Source: Paradesertivirga sp036399495 (GTDB lineage: Bacteria; Bacteroidota; Bacteroidia; Sphingobacteriales; Sphingobacteriaceae). From it: a stretch of 7,737 nucleotides of DNA. The stretch spans positions 1-7,737 of the forward strand of contig DASWMZ010000021.1 of assembly GCA_036399495.1 (NCBI GenBank), written 5' to 3'. The notes below the pieces were generated by a model. That model saw nothing but the letters and a program-made list of their open reading frames with translations. It was not told the origin of the DNA and did not search any database. The position numbers were made by a program, and so were the translations under genes. Of the stretch, positions 1 through 5,279 are shown piece after piece. Positions within the stretch are counted from its first letter, which is position 1. Each line of letters begins with the position of its first letter.

Positions 1-80
1 AGCCTTACAAAGGTAAAGGTATCAAGTTTGTAGGTGAGGAATTAAGAAGAAAAGCAGGTAAATCTGCAGCTAAAAAATAA
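1..80 (+). CDS. rplF: 50S ribosomal protein L6 (uL6), 3' end only
   Basis: This is the last 25 codons of a gene whose start lies outside the window, ending at TAA 78-80. The reading frame gives PYKGKGIKFVGEELRRKAGK followed by SAAKK. PYKGKGI(K/R)(Y/F)xGE with a lysine-rich end is the characteristic C-terminus of L6, which binds 23S rRNA near the base of the L7/L12 stalk. The next gene, rplR, begins 5 nt after the stop, the standard rplF-rplR order of the spc operon. Only the C-terminus is visible, so the identification rests on this motif and on synteny. Confidence 0.93.
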   Translation, partial: PYKGKGIKFVGEELRRKAGKSAAKK

Positions 81-85
81 TAATC

Positions 86-439
86 ATGGCAGGAATTAAA
101 TTATCTCGCAGAGAGCGAATTAAACAAGGCATCAGAAAAAGGTTGTCTGGTTCTGCTGAGCGTCCGCGTTTGTCAGTATATAGAAGTAATAAAGGCATTT
201 ACGCACAGATTATTGATGACATTTCTGGTAAGACACTAGTTTCAGCATCATCTGCTTCGAAAGATTTTTCAGGAAGCGGTGCCAAAATCGACCAATCAAA
301 AGCCGTAGGCAAATTGGTTGCAGAGAAAGCAGTAGCAGCTGGAATTACTCAGGTAGTGTTTGATAGAAATGGTTATTTATACCATGGACGTGTGAAATCA
401 CTTGCTGAAGGTGCACGTGAAGGTGGTTTACAATTTTAA
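86..439 (+). CDS. rplR: 50S ribosomal protein L18 (uL18)
   Basis: This encodes the 5S rRNA-binding protein L18, which anchors 5S rRNA to the large subunit with L5. The 117-residue product has the same length as E. coli L18. It starts with a basic N-terminal arm (residues 1-25, rich in Arg and Lys). The family core RPRLSVYRSNKGIYAQ follows at 26-41, and the conserved end VVFDRNGYLYHGRVKSLAEG sits at about 90-109. The ATG at 86 lies 5 nt after the rplF stop and is preceded by A/T-rich sequence with no Shine-Dalgarno motif, as is usual in Bacteroidota. The rpsE start follows after 12 nt, so the two are co-transcribed. Confidence 0.97.
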   Translation: MAGIKLSRRERIKQGIRKRLSGSAERPRLSVYRSNKGIYAQIIDDISGKTLVSASSASKDFSGSGAKIDQSKAVGKLVAEKAVAAGITQVVFDRNGYLYHGRVKSLAEGAREGGLQF

Positions 440-451
440 TCTGAAAAGGAA

Positions 452-970
452 ATGTCAACAATAAATATAAAGAGAGTAAAATCAAGCGAGATCGAATTAA
501 AGGATCGCTTAGTAAGTATTCAGCGTGTAGCTAAGGTTACTAAAGGTGGTCGTACTTTCAGTTTCTCTGCAATCGTAGTGGTTGGTGATGAGAACGGGAT
601 AGTAGGTTACGGACTTGGTAAAGCAAAAGAGGTTACTGAAGCAATTGCTAAAGGTATCGATGATGCTAAAAAGAATTTGGTGAAGGTTCCCATTATTAAT
701 GGAACTGTACCTCACGAACAATATGGTAAGTTTTCTGGTGGTTTTGTCTTAATCAAACCAGCTTCAAACGGTACCGGAGTTATTGCTGGTGGTGCGATGC
801 GTGCGGTTCTTGAAAGTGCCGGAGTACATAACGTATTGGCTAAATCAAAAGGTTCATCTAACCCACACAACGTGGTTAAGGCAACTATTTCAGCATTATC
901 GCAAATGCGTGATGCTTATACAGTGGCTCAACACCGTGGTGTGGAACTTTCAAAAGTTTTTAACGGATAA
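452..970 (+). CDS. rpsE: 30S ribosomal protein S5 (uS5)
   Basis: S5 sits near the decoding centre and mRNA entry, affects translational fidelity and carries the classical spectinomycin-resistance loop. The 172-residue product is slightly longer than E. coli S5 (167). It has the N-terminal double-stranded-RNA-binding-like domain at about 15-80, including VTKGGRTFSFSA at 29-40 next to the spectinomycin-associated loop. The second domain at about 95-160 includes GTGVIAGGAMRAVLESAGV (107-125) and KSKGSSNPHNVVKAT (131-145). An AGGA at 447-450 lies only 1 nt before the ATG, too close to act as a normal Shine-Dalgarno site. The rpmD start is 6 nt downstream. Confidence 0.97.
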   Translation: MSTINIKRVKSSEIELKDRLVSIQRVAKVTKGGRTFSFSAIVVVGDENGIVGYGLGKAKEVTEAIAKGIDDAKKNLVKVPIINGTVPHEQYGKFSGGFVLIKPASNGTGVIAGGAMRAVLESAGVHNVLAKSKGSSNPHNVVKATISALSQMRDAYTVAQHRGVELSKVFNG

Positions 971-976
971 TTAGCC

Positions 977-1156
977 ATGGCGAAGATCAAAATAACACAG
1001 ATAAAAAGCGTTATCGACAGAAGCGAGCGTCAAAAAAAGACTATGCAAGCTTTAGGTTTGAAGAAAATGAACCAGGCTGTTGAAGTTGAAGCTACCCCCG
1101 CAATTATTGGGATGGTAAGAAAAGTGAATCATTTAGTAGCAGTAGAAAGTATCTAA
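977..1156 (+). CDS. rpmD: 50S ribosomal protein L30 (uL30)
   Basis: This is a 59-residue gene that reads from ATG 977 to TAA 1154-1156. L30 is a small single-domain protein on the solvent side of the large subunit. The translation begins MAKIKITQIKSVIDRSERQK, continues TMQALGLKKMNQ (22-33), and ends PAIIGMVRKVNHLVAVES. The pattern IxQxxSxIxRxxxQKxTxxALGLxxxxxxV followed by P-x-I-x-GM(V/I)xxVxHLVxV is the family signature. The length matches the usual 58-60 residues of bacterial L30. It lies 6 nt after rpsE and 2 nt before rplO, the expected spc-operon position. There is no Shine-Dalgarno sequence. Confidence 0.96.
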   Translation: MAKIKITQIKSVIDRSERQKKTMQALGLKKMNQAVEVEATPAIIGMVRKVNHLVAVESI

Positions 1157-1158
1157 TC

Positions 1159-1605
1159 ATGAACTTAAGTAATTTAAAACCTGCAGAAGGTTCTACAAAA
1201 AATAGAAAACGTATCGGAAGAGGTACTGGTTCAGGTCGTGGTGGAACATCAACCCGCGGACATAAAGGAGCAGGTTCACGTTCTGGTACATCATCCAAAG
1301 TTGGTTTCGAAGGCGGTCAAATGCCTTTGCAACGCCGTATACCTAAGGTTGGTTTCAAGAATATCAACCGTGTTGAGTACGTCGGAATAAACCTTGATGT
1401 ATTACAAGCATTAGCTGAGAAATTTAGTTTAACAACTATCGACTTTGCTTCATTAAAAGAACACGGATTAATTTCTAAAAACGACCTTGTTAAGATTCTT
1501 GGCAGAGGTGAGTTAAAAACGAAGTTAGACGTTTCTGCACATGCTTTTACTGCTACGGCACAAAAAGCAATTGAAGCGGCAGGTGGTGCAATTGTTAAAT
1601 TATAA
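1159..1605 (+). CDS. rplO: 50S ribosomal protein L15 (uL15)
   Basis: L15 is a late-assembling large-subunit protein with a long Gly/Arg-rich N-terminal extension that threads through 23S rRNA. The 148-residue product (E. coli 144) shows that extension at 20-41: GRGTGSGRGGTSTRGHKGAG followed by SR. The diagnostic FEGGQMPLQRRIPKVGF follows at 50-66. The C-terminal globular part (about 75-148) ends in AIEAAGGAIVKL, typical of the family. The ATG at 1159 is separated from the rpmD stop by only 2 nt, which suggests translational coupling. Three nucleotides separate its stop from the preferred secY start. Confidence 0.97.
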   Translation: MNLSNLKPAEGSTKNRKRIGRGTGSGRGGTSTRGHKGAGSRSGTSSKVGFEGGQMPLQRRIPKVGFKNINRVEYVGINLDVLQALAEKFSLTTIDFASLKEHGLISKNDLVKILGRGELKTKLDVSAHAFTATAQKAIEAAGGAIVKL

Positions 1606-1608
1606 TTG

Positions 1609-2940
1609 ATGAAAAATCTGTTCACTACACTTTCCAATATCTGGAAGATTGATGATTTAAGAGTGCGTATTTTAAACACACTCTTATTTCTTTTGATTTA
1701 TCGTATAGGCTCGTTTATTGTTTTGCCAGGAGTAAACCCTCTAGCAATCGAGGCTCAATCACGGGAAGGATTAATGGGCCTTCTAAATATGTTTGCAGGT
1801 GGTTCATTTTCACGTGCATCGATATTTGCCTTGGGAGTAATGCCTTATATCTCTGCTTCAATCGTGGTTCAGCTATTAGGTATTGCAGTGCCCTATTTTC
1901 AAAAAATGCAGAAGGAGGGTGAAAGTGGCCGGAAGAAGATTACCCAGATTACAAGATATCTCACTGTAGCTATTACATTGGTTCAGTCAGTTGCTTATGT
2001 TCGCACGCAAATACCTGAAGACGCAAAGATGATGGCGGACCCATTATTTTCGGTTTCTTCCATGTTTATTTTAACCGCCGGGACATTATTTGTAATGTGG
2101 TTGGGAGAGAAAATAACAGATAAGGGTATTGGTAACGGAATATCTTTAATCATTATGGTTGGTATTATAGCTACACTTCCCGGAAGTATTTTAACAGAGG
2201 TAAACTCTCGTTTGGCCGGACAAGGTGGCATTATTCCATTTATTGTTGAAATTGTAGTTTTGTTCTTTATTGTAATTTTTACAATCCTGATAGTACAAGG
2301 CGTAAGAAGAATACCGGTGCAGTATGCCAAAAAAATTGTTGGTAATAAGCAATATGGGGGAGTAAGACAATATATCCCTTTAAAAGTGAATGCTGCTGGT
2401 GTGATGCCTATTATTTTCGCTCAGGCGATCATGTTTGTTCCATCGGCCCTTGCAGGTCTTATTCCTTCTCTTCAAGGTGGCTTCTTAACTTCCTTAAGTG
2501 ATTTTACTTCGCTAGCCTACAATCTCACCTTTGCTTTTTTAATTATTGCCTTTACTTTTTTTTATACGGCTATTACGGTTAATCCTGTTCAAATGTCTGA
2601 TGATATGAAGAAGAATGGTGGGTTTATTCCGGGTGTTAAGCCGGGTAGAACTACAGGCGACTACATAGACTCTGTAATTTCTAAAATTACCCTACCCGGT
2701 TCTATATTTTTGGCTATAATCGCGATTTTACCTTCTATAGCCATAATACTAGGAGTTAACAGTCAGTTTGCTGCTTTCTTTGGAGGTACATCTTTACTAA
2801 TATTAGTTGGTGTTGTTCTGGATACTCTGCAACAAATCGAAAGTCATTTGCTAATGCGTCACTATGATGGCTTAATGAAGACAGGTCGTTTGAAAGGTCG
2901 TAACCCAGTCGCTGCTGGTGCTACAGGTTCGGTAATATAG
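1609..2940 (+). CDS. secY: Protein translocase channel subunit SecY
   Basis: SecY is the pore-forming inner-membrane subunit of the SecYEG translocon, which exports and inserts proteins with SecA or the ribosome. I chose ATG 1609 (443 residues, the same as E. coli). A TTG at 1606 would add one Met but is a poorer start. About ten hydrophobic segments are visible: roughly 21-41, 72-92, 115-133, 150-167, 176-191, 209-230, 262-284, 303-323, 365-382 and 390-408. Family motifs are FALGVMPYISASIVVQL (73-89), WLGEKITDKGIGNGISL (164-180) and NGGFIPGVKPGRTTGDYI (336-353). The cytosolic C5 loop has GVKPG, with Lys344 where E. coli has the functionally important Arg357. The gene follows rplO, the classical position, and map is only 6 nt downstream with no adk between them. 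Confidence 0.97.
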   Translation: MKNLFTTLSNIWKIDDLRVRILNTLLFLLIYRIGSFIVLPGVNPLAIEAQSREGLMGLLNMFAGGSFSRASIFALGVMPYISASIVVQLLGIAVPYFQKMQKEGESGRKKITQITRYLTVAITLVQSVAYVRTQIPEDAKMMADPLFSVSSMFILTAGTLFVMWLGEKITDKGIGNGISLIIMVGIIATLPGSILTEVNSRLAGQGGIIPFIVEIVVLFFIVIFTILIVQGVRRIPVQYAKKIVGNKQYGGVRQYIPLKVNAAGVMPIIFAQAIMFVPSALAGLIPSLQGGFLTSLSDFTSLAYNLTFAFLIIAFTFFYTAITVNPVQMSDDMKKNGGFIPGVKPGRTTGDYIDSVISKITLPGSIFLAIIAILPSIAIILGVNSQFAAFFGGTSLLILVGVVLDTLQQIESHLLMRHYDGLMKTGRLKGRNPVAAGATGSVI

Positions 2941-2946
2941 ATCTTC

Positions 2947-3732
2947 ATGTCGAAGGTGTTATATAAAACTGACGAAGAAATTGAGCTGATTAGAAAGAGT
3001 TCCTTACTTGTTTCAAAAACTCTTGGTGAAGTAGCCAGGGTGATTGAGCCTGGTGTGAAAACAATTGAACTTAATAGACTCGCTGAAACCTTTATACGTG
3101 ATAACGGGGGCGTTCCAGCTTTTTTAAATTATAACGGCTTTCCTTATTCATTATGTATTTCTCCTAATGAACAAGTGGTACACGGTTTTCCTGGTGATTA
3201 CACTTTAAAAGACGGAGACATAATATCAGTTGATTGCGGCGTAATTCTGAATAAGTTTTATGGAGATTCAGCTTATACTTTTGAGGTGGGCGAGGTTGAA
3301 GAGGCAACAAAAAATCTTCTAGATGTAACAAAGGAATGCCTTAAACGTGGCGTTGCTAAAGCTGTAGCAGGTATGCGTGTTGGAGATATCAGCTACGCAG
3401 TACAGGAGCATGCAGAGAACCACGGATATGGTGTGGTTAAGGAGTTAGTAGGGCATGGTGTTGGGTTTAAATTGCATGAGAAACCGGAGGTTCCAAATTA
3501 TGGAAAACGCGGTTCTGGAATTAAACTCGAGGAAGGAATGGTGTTAGCCATTGAGCCCATGATAAATATGGGGCGACCCGGTGTGAAATTTTGGAAAGAT
3601 GGATGGACGGTGAGCTCTGTTGATAGTAAACCCTCTGCTCATTTTGAACATACTGTAGCGGTGAAGAAGGGTGAAGTCGATATTCTTTCAACCTTTGAAT
3701 TTGTGGAAGAAGTTTTAAAACAAAAGAATTAA
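2947..3732 (+). CDS. map: Type I methionine aminopeptidase
   Basis: This cytosolic metalloprotease removes the initiator methionine from nascent proteins after deformylation. The 261-residue product has the pita-bread fold with all dinuclear-metal ligands in place: Asp96 (SVDCG), Asp107 (YGDSAY), His170 (LVGHGVG), Glu203 (AIEPM) and Glu234 (FEHTV). The catalytic-pocket residues His79 (VVHGFPGD) and His177 (KLHEKPEVPNYG) are also present. These align with E. coli H79, D97, D108, H171, H178, E204 and E235. There is no N-terminal SH3-like or zinc-finger extension, so it is the short bacterial type Ia form. Its start lies 6 nt after secY, so it is probably the last gene of the compact upstream transcript. 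A 70-bp spacer follows. Confidence 0.97.
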   Translation: MSKVLYKTDEEIELIRKSSLLVSKTLGEVARVIEPGVKTIELNRLAETFIRDNGGVPAFLNYNGFPYSLCISPNEQVVHGFPGDYTLKDGDIISVDCGVILNKFYGDSAYTFEVGEVEEATKNLLDVTKECLKRGVAKAVAGMRVGDISYAVQEHAENHGYGVVKELVGHGVGFKLHEKPEVPNYGKRGSGIKLEEGMVLAIEPMINMGRPGVKFWKDGWTVSSVDSKPSAHFEHTVAVKKGEVDILSTFEFVEEVLKQKN

Positions 3733-3750
3733 AATATTAAAATTTTTATT

Positions 3751-3758
3751 TAATTTTG
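3751..3758 (+). promoter_or_regulatory. Probable Bacteroidota-type promoter -7 element before infA
   Basis: TAATTTTG at 3751-3758, followed by CA, matches the Bacteroidota primary-sigma -7 consensus TAnnTTTG at every specified position. It lies in the AT-rich map-infA spacer, 44 nt before the infA ATG, so transcription would start at about 3763-3766 and leave a leader of roughly 38 nt. No convincing -33 TTTG is present at the expected distance (around 3725-3732). The call therefore rests on the -7 match and the position. It could supply extra transcription of infA-rpmJ and the downstream alpha-operon genes. Confidence 0.55.
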
Positions 3759-3802
3759 CAACCCCAATTGTAGGGCGCCACCATTAAAGAAATCAATAAA
3801 AT

Positions 3803-4021
3803 ATGGCTAAACAAGCCTCTATTGAACAAGACGGTATTATTAGAGAAGCATTATCAAATGCAATGTTTCGGGTAGAGTTAGAAAATGGACATGAAATAAT
3901 TGCTCATATTTCCGGTAAGATGCGGATGCATTATATCAAAATTTTACCTGGCGACAAAGTAAAGCTTGAAATGTCTCCTTATGATTTAACAAAGGGCAGA
4001 ATAACTTATAGATATAAATAA
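3803..4021 (+). CDS. infA: Translation initiation factor IF-1
   Basis: IF-1 binds the A site of the 30S subunit during initiation and assists IF-2 and IF-3. The 72-residue product has exactly the usual bacterial length and a single S1-like OB-fold. Recognisable segments are QDGIIREALSNAMFRVEL (9-26), the loop ISGKMRMHYIKILPGDKV (36-53) and the C-terminal SPYDLTKGRITYRYK (58-72). The start at 3803 is preceded by an A-rich leader with no Shine-Dalgarno motif. rpmJ begins 1 nt after its stop, so the pair is tightly coupled. The map-infA-rpmJ-rpsM order is common in Bacteroidota and Firmicutes. Confidence 0.97.
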   Translation: MAKQASIEQDGIIREALSNAMFRVELENGHEIIAHISGKMRMHYIKILPGDKVKLEMSPYDLTKGRITYRYK

Positions 4022-4022
4022 G

Positions 4023-4139
4023 ATGAAGGTTAGAGCATCAATTAAGAAACGTAGTGCTGATTGCAAGATAATTCGTCGTAAAGGAAAACTTTACGTAATC
4101 AACAAGAAAAATCCAAAGTACAAACAACGTCAGGGATAG
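4023..4139 (+). CDS. rpmJ: 50S ribosomal protein L36 (bL36), zinc-ligand-poor form
   Basis: This small gene gives 38 residues: MKVRASIKKRSADCKIIRRK, then GKLYVINKKN and PKYKQRQG. The start MKVRAS and end KQRQG are diagnostic of L36, the smallest large-subunit protein. Zinc-binding L36 proteins use three Cys and one His. Aligned to the Thermus protein, ligand positions 11 and 27 are Ser11 and Asn27, the His position is Tyr33 (after a one-residue insertion), and only Cys14 remains. It should therefore be the zinc-independent (C-minus) type. It starts 1 nt after infA, and an 88-bp repeat-bearing spacer follows. Confidence 0.96.
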   Translation: MKVRASIKKRSADCKIIRRKGKLYVINKKNPKYKQRQG

Positions 4140-4180
4140 AAACAATTTTTGAAGAGAAAAGGGTAGAATGACCGAAAAAA

Positions 4181-4217
4181 TCATTCATTCATTCAATACT
4201 TCAATCATTCAATCATT
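4181..4217 (+). repeat. Short-word repeat tract in the rpsM leader
   Basis: The spacer between rpmJ and rpsM (4140-4227) contains three tandem ATTC tetramers at 4183-4194, followed by three octamer units at 4194-4217: CAATACTT, CAATCATT and CAATCATT. The hexamer TCATTC occurs four times (4181, 4185, 4189 and 4205). An upstream GAATGA at 4166-4171 can pair with any of these copies, and TTGAAG at 4149-4154 can pair with CTTCAA at 4199-4204. The tract ends 10 nt before the rpsM ATG. The repeats are directly visible. A regulatory role, or membership of a dispersed repeat family, is inference. Confidence 0.7.
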
Positions 4218-4227
4218 AAAATAAAAT

Positions 4228-4605
4228 ATGGCAAGGATATCAGGTATTGATTTACCAAGAAACAAAAGAGGAGAGATCGGGCTTACCTACATTTTCGGTA
4301 TAGGTCGTAATACGGCTCAAAGTATTTTAACACAAGCTGGCGTAGACTGGAATGTCAAAGTACAAGACTGGACTGATGAGCAATTAACCGCAATCCGTAC
4401 AATCATCAACGATAACATTAAAGTTGAAGGTGCTCTACGTTCTGAGGTGCAACTAAACATTAAACGTTTAATGGACATCGGTTGTTACCGCGGACTTCGT
4501 CATCGTAAAGGCTTGCCTGTACGCGGACAAAGAACTAAAAACAATACCCGTACCCGTAAAGGAAAACGTAAAACAGTTGCTAACAAAAAGAAAGCTACTA
4601 AATAA
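4228..4605 (+). CDS. rpsM: 30S ribosomal protein S13 (uS13)
   Basis: S13 is a head protein of the small subunit. It contacts the P-site tRNA through its C-terminal tail and forms the B1 bridges to the large subunit. The 125-residue product (E. coli 118) begins MARISGIDLPRNKRGEIGLT, with the helix-hairpin-helix motif IFGIGRNTAQSIL at 22-34. It carries the conserved rRNA-binding stretch GCYRGLRHRKGLPVRGQRTK at 85-104, followed by NNTRTRKG, and ends in a Lys-rich tail. In E. coli the leader of this gene is the S4-regulated pseudoknot. Here the leader is a short AT-rich repeat tract, and I see nothing resembling that structure. Confidence 0.97.
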   Translation: MARISGIDLPRNKRGEIGLTYIFGIGRNTAQSILTQAGVDWNVKVQDWTDEQLTAIRTIINDNIKVEGALRSEVQLNIKRLMDIGCYRGLRHRKGLPVRGQRTKNNTRTRKGKRKTVANKKKATK

Positions 4606-4610
4606 AAATT

Positions 4611-4745
4611 AGATGTGAGATATCAGATGCGAGATATGTGAATATCCGATCTGAACTCACGGAATATAAAAGATAATATCGAGTATATGTTATAACGGGA
4701 CTGTAGAGAAAGCTCTCAAATCTCACCATCTCATATCTCAAATCT
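4611..4745 (+). repeat. Long imperfect inverted repeat filling the rpsM-rpsK spacer
   Basis: The left arm (4611-4638) and right arm (4717-4745) pair over 24 of 28 left-arm positions: 4611-4614, 4616-4623, 4625-4629, 4631-4635 and 4637-4638. There are four mismatches and one bulged base at 4726. The 78-nt loop can form inner hairpins: ATATCCG 4642-4648 with CGGAATAT 4660-4667 (one bulge), and AGAG 4705-4708 with CTCT 4713-4716. The left arm is itself a 14-nt direct repeat, GATGTGAGATATCA then GATGCGAGATATGT. The right arm is built of CTCAAAT-like heptamers. No transposase, U-tract or clear target-site duplication is seen. It may be a miniature dispersed element or an RNA structure acting on rpsK. 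The structure is visible, but its role is unknown. Confidence 0.75.
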
Positions 4746-4756
4746 CAAAAAGGAAA

Positions 4757-5146
4757 ATGGCTAAAACTAAAAAAGTTACTAAAAAACGTGTTGTTGTTAT
4801 TGAACCAATCGGTGAAGCACACATCAATGCTACCTTCAACAACATTATTGTAACCCTTACCAATTTACAGGGACAAACCATTTCATGGTCGTCTGCTGGT
4901 AAAATGGGTTTTAAAGGTTCTAAGAAAAATACTCCTTATGCTGCAGGTCAGGCTGCTGCCGATTGCGGTAAAGTGGCGTTTGACTTAGGATTACGTAAGG
5001 TAGAGGTTTTTGTAAAAGGTCCTGGATCAGGCAGAGAGTCTGCTATCCGTACTTTACAAACTACCGGAATTGAAGTAACTACAATAAGAGATATTACTCC
5101 GCTTCCACACAACGGATGTCGTCCGGCGAAGAGAAGAAGAGTCTAA
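4757..5146 (+). CDS. rpsK: 30S ribosomal protein S11 (uS11)
   Basis: S11 lies on the platform of the small subunit near the E site and the mRNA exit, where it contacts S7. The 129-residue length is the same as E. coli. Family segments are AHINATFNNIIVTLTNLQG (21-39), SWSSAGKMGFKGSKKNTPYA (43-62), VKGPGSGRESAIRTLQ (86-101) and the C-terminus DITPLPHNGCRPAKRRRV (112-129). The Asn119-Gly120 pair is the site known to become isoaspartate in E. coli S11, and it is conserved here. An AGGA at 4751-4754 is only 2 nt from the ATG, too near for a normal Shine-Dalgarno contact. It directly abuts the heptamer repeats of the preceding inverted repeat, so S11 translation could be influenced by that structure. 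Confidence 0.97.
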   Translation: MAKTKKVTKKRVVVIEPIGEAHINATFNNIIVTLTNLQGQTISWSSAGKMGFKGSKKNTPYAAGQAAADCGKVAFDLGLRKVEVFVKGPGSGRESAIRTLQTTGIEVTTIRDITPLPHNGCRPAKRRRV

Positions 5147-5158
5147 TGTCCAGCGCGG

Positions 5159-5197
5159 AGCTATGAGCCATTAGCTTAGAGCTCATGACTGATAGCT
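5159..5197 (+). repeat. AGCT-word imperfect hairpin in the rpsK-rpsD spacer
   Basis: The arms AGCTATGAGCCATTAGCT (5159-5176) and AGCTCATGACTGATAGCT (5180-5197) pair at 15 of 18 positions around a 3-nt loop. Mismatches are at 5165/5191, 5168/5188 and 5172/5184. A further AGCT word follows at 5202-5205. No T-tract follows, so it does not look like an intrinsic terminator. It begins 12 nt after the rpsK stop. It could be a processing site, an mRNA-stabilising structure or a small dispersed repeat. The pairing is visible, but the function is not. Confidence 0.65.
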
Positions 5198-5279
5198 TAA
5201 AAGCTGACACCTAAAATAATAAATTAAATAAAGGTAAGATTCAGCGGCTGCGGGCCGTATGATACTTTAAGTAAACAAA

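Noticed and set aside
509..721. Minus-strand 70-codon ORF inside rpsE
   Set aside because: It lies wholly antisense to a well-conserved S5 gene, and the peptide is Cys/Phe/Asn-rich with no family resemblance. It is a shadow frame.
783..974. Plus-strand 63-codon ORF overlapping the rpsE 3' half
   Set aside because: It is an out-of-frame reading of S5 with no recognisable protein features.
1104..1298. Minus-strand ORF with Pro/Arg-rich N-terminus
   Set aside because: It is the antisense of the Gly/Arg-rich L15 extension, whose codons read as proline-rich on the other strand.
1606..1608. TTG as the secY start
   Set aside because: The next codon is ATG, and the 443-residue product matches the family length. 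TTG would add one residue and is less likely.
1317..1679. Minus-strand 120-codon ORF across rplO and secY
   Set aside because: It is antisense to two intact conserved genes, with no promoter or homology visible.
1995..2330. Minus-strand 111-codon ORF inside secY
   Set aside because: It is antisense to transmembrane codons, and its composition is a by-product of SecY.
4611..4745. The rpsM-rpsK inverted repeat as an insertion sequence or CRISPR
   Set aside because: There is no transposase, no clear target-site duplication and no regularly spaced repeat-spacer pattern. It is kept only as an unexplained inverted repeat.
5254..5262. Resemblance of the rpsD leader (CCGTATGATAC) to the rplQ leader (ACGGTATGCAC) as a shared operator
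   Set aside because: The similarity is only about six or seven bases with different spacing to the start codon, which chance can explain.
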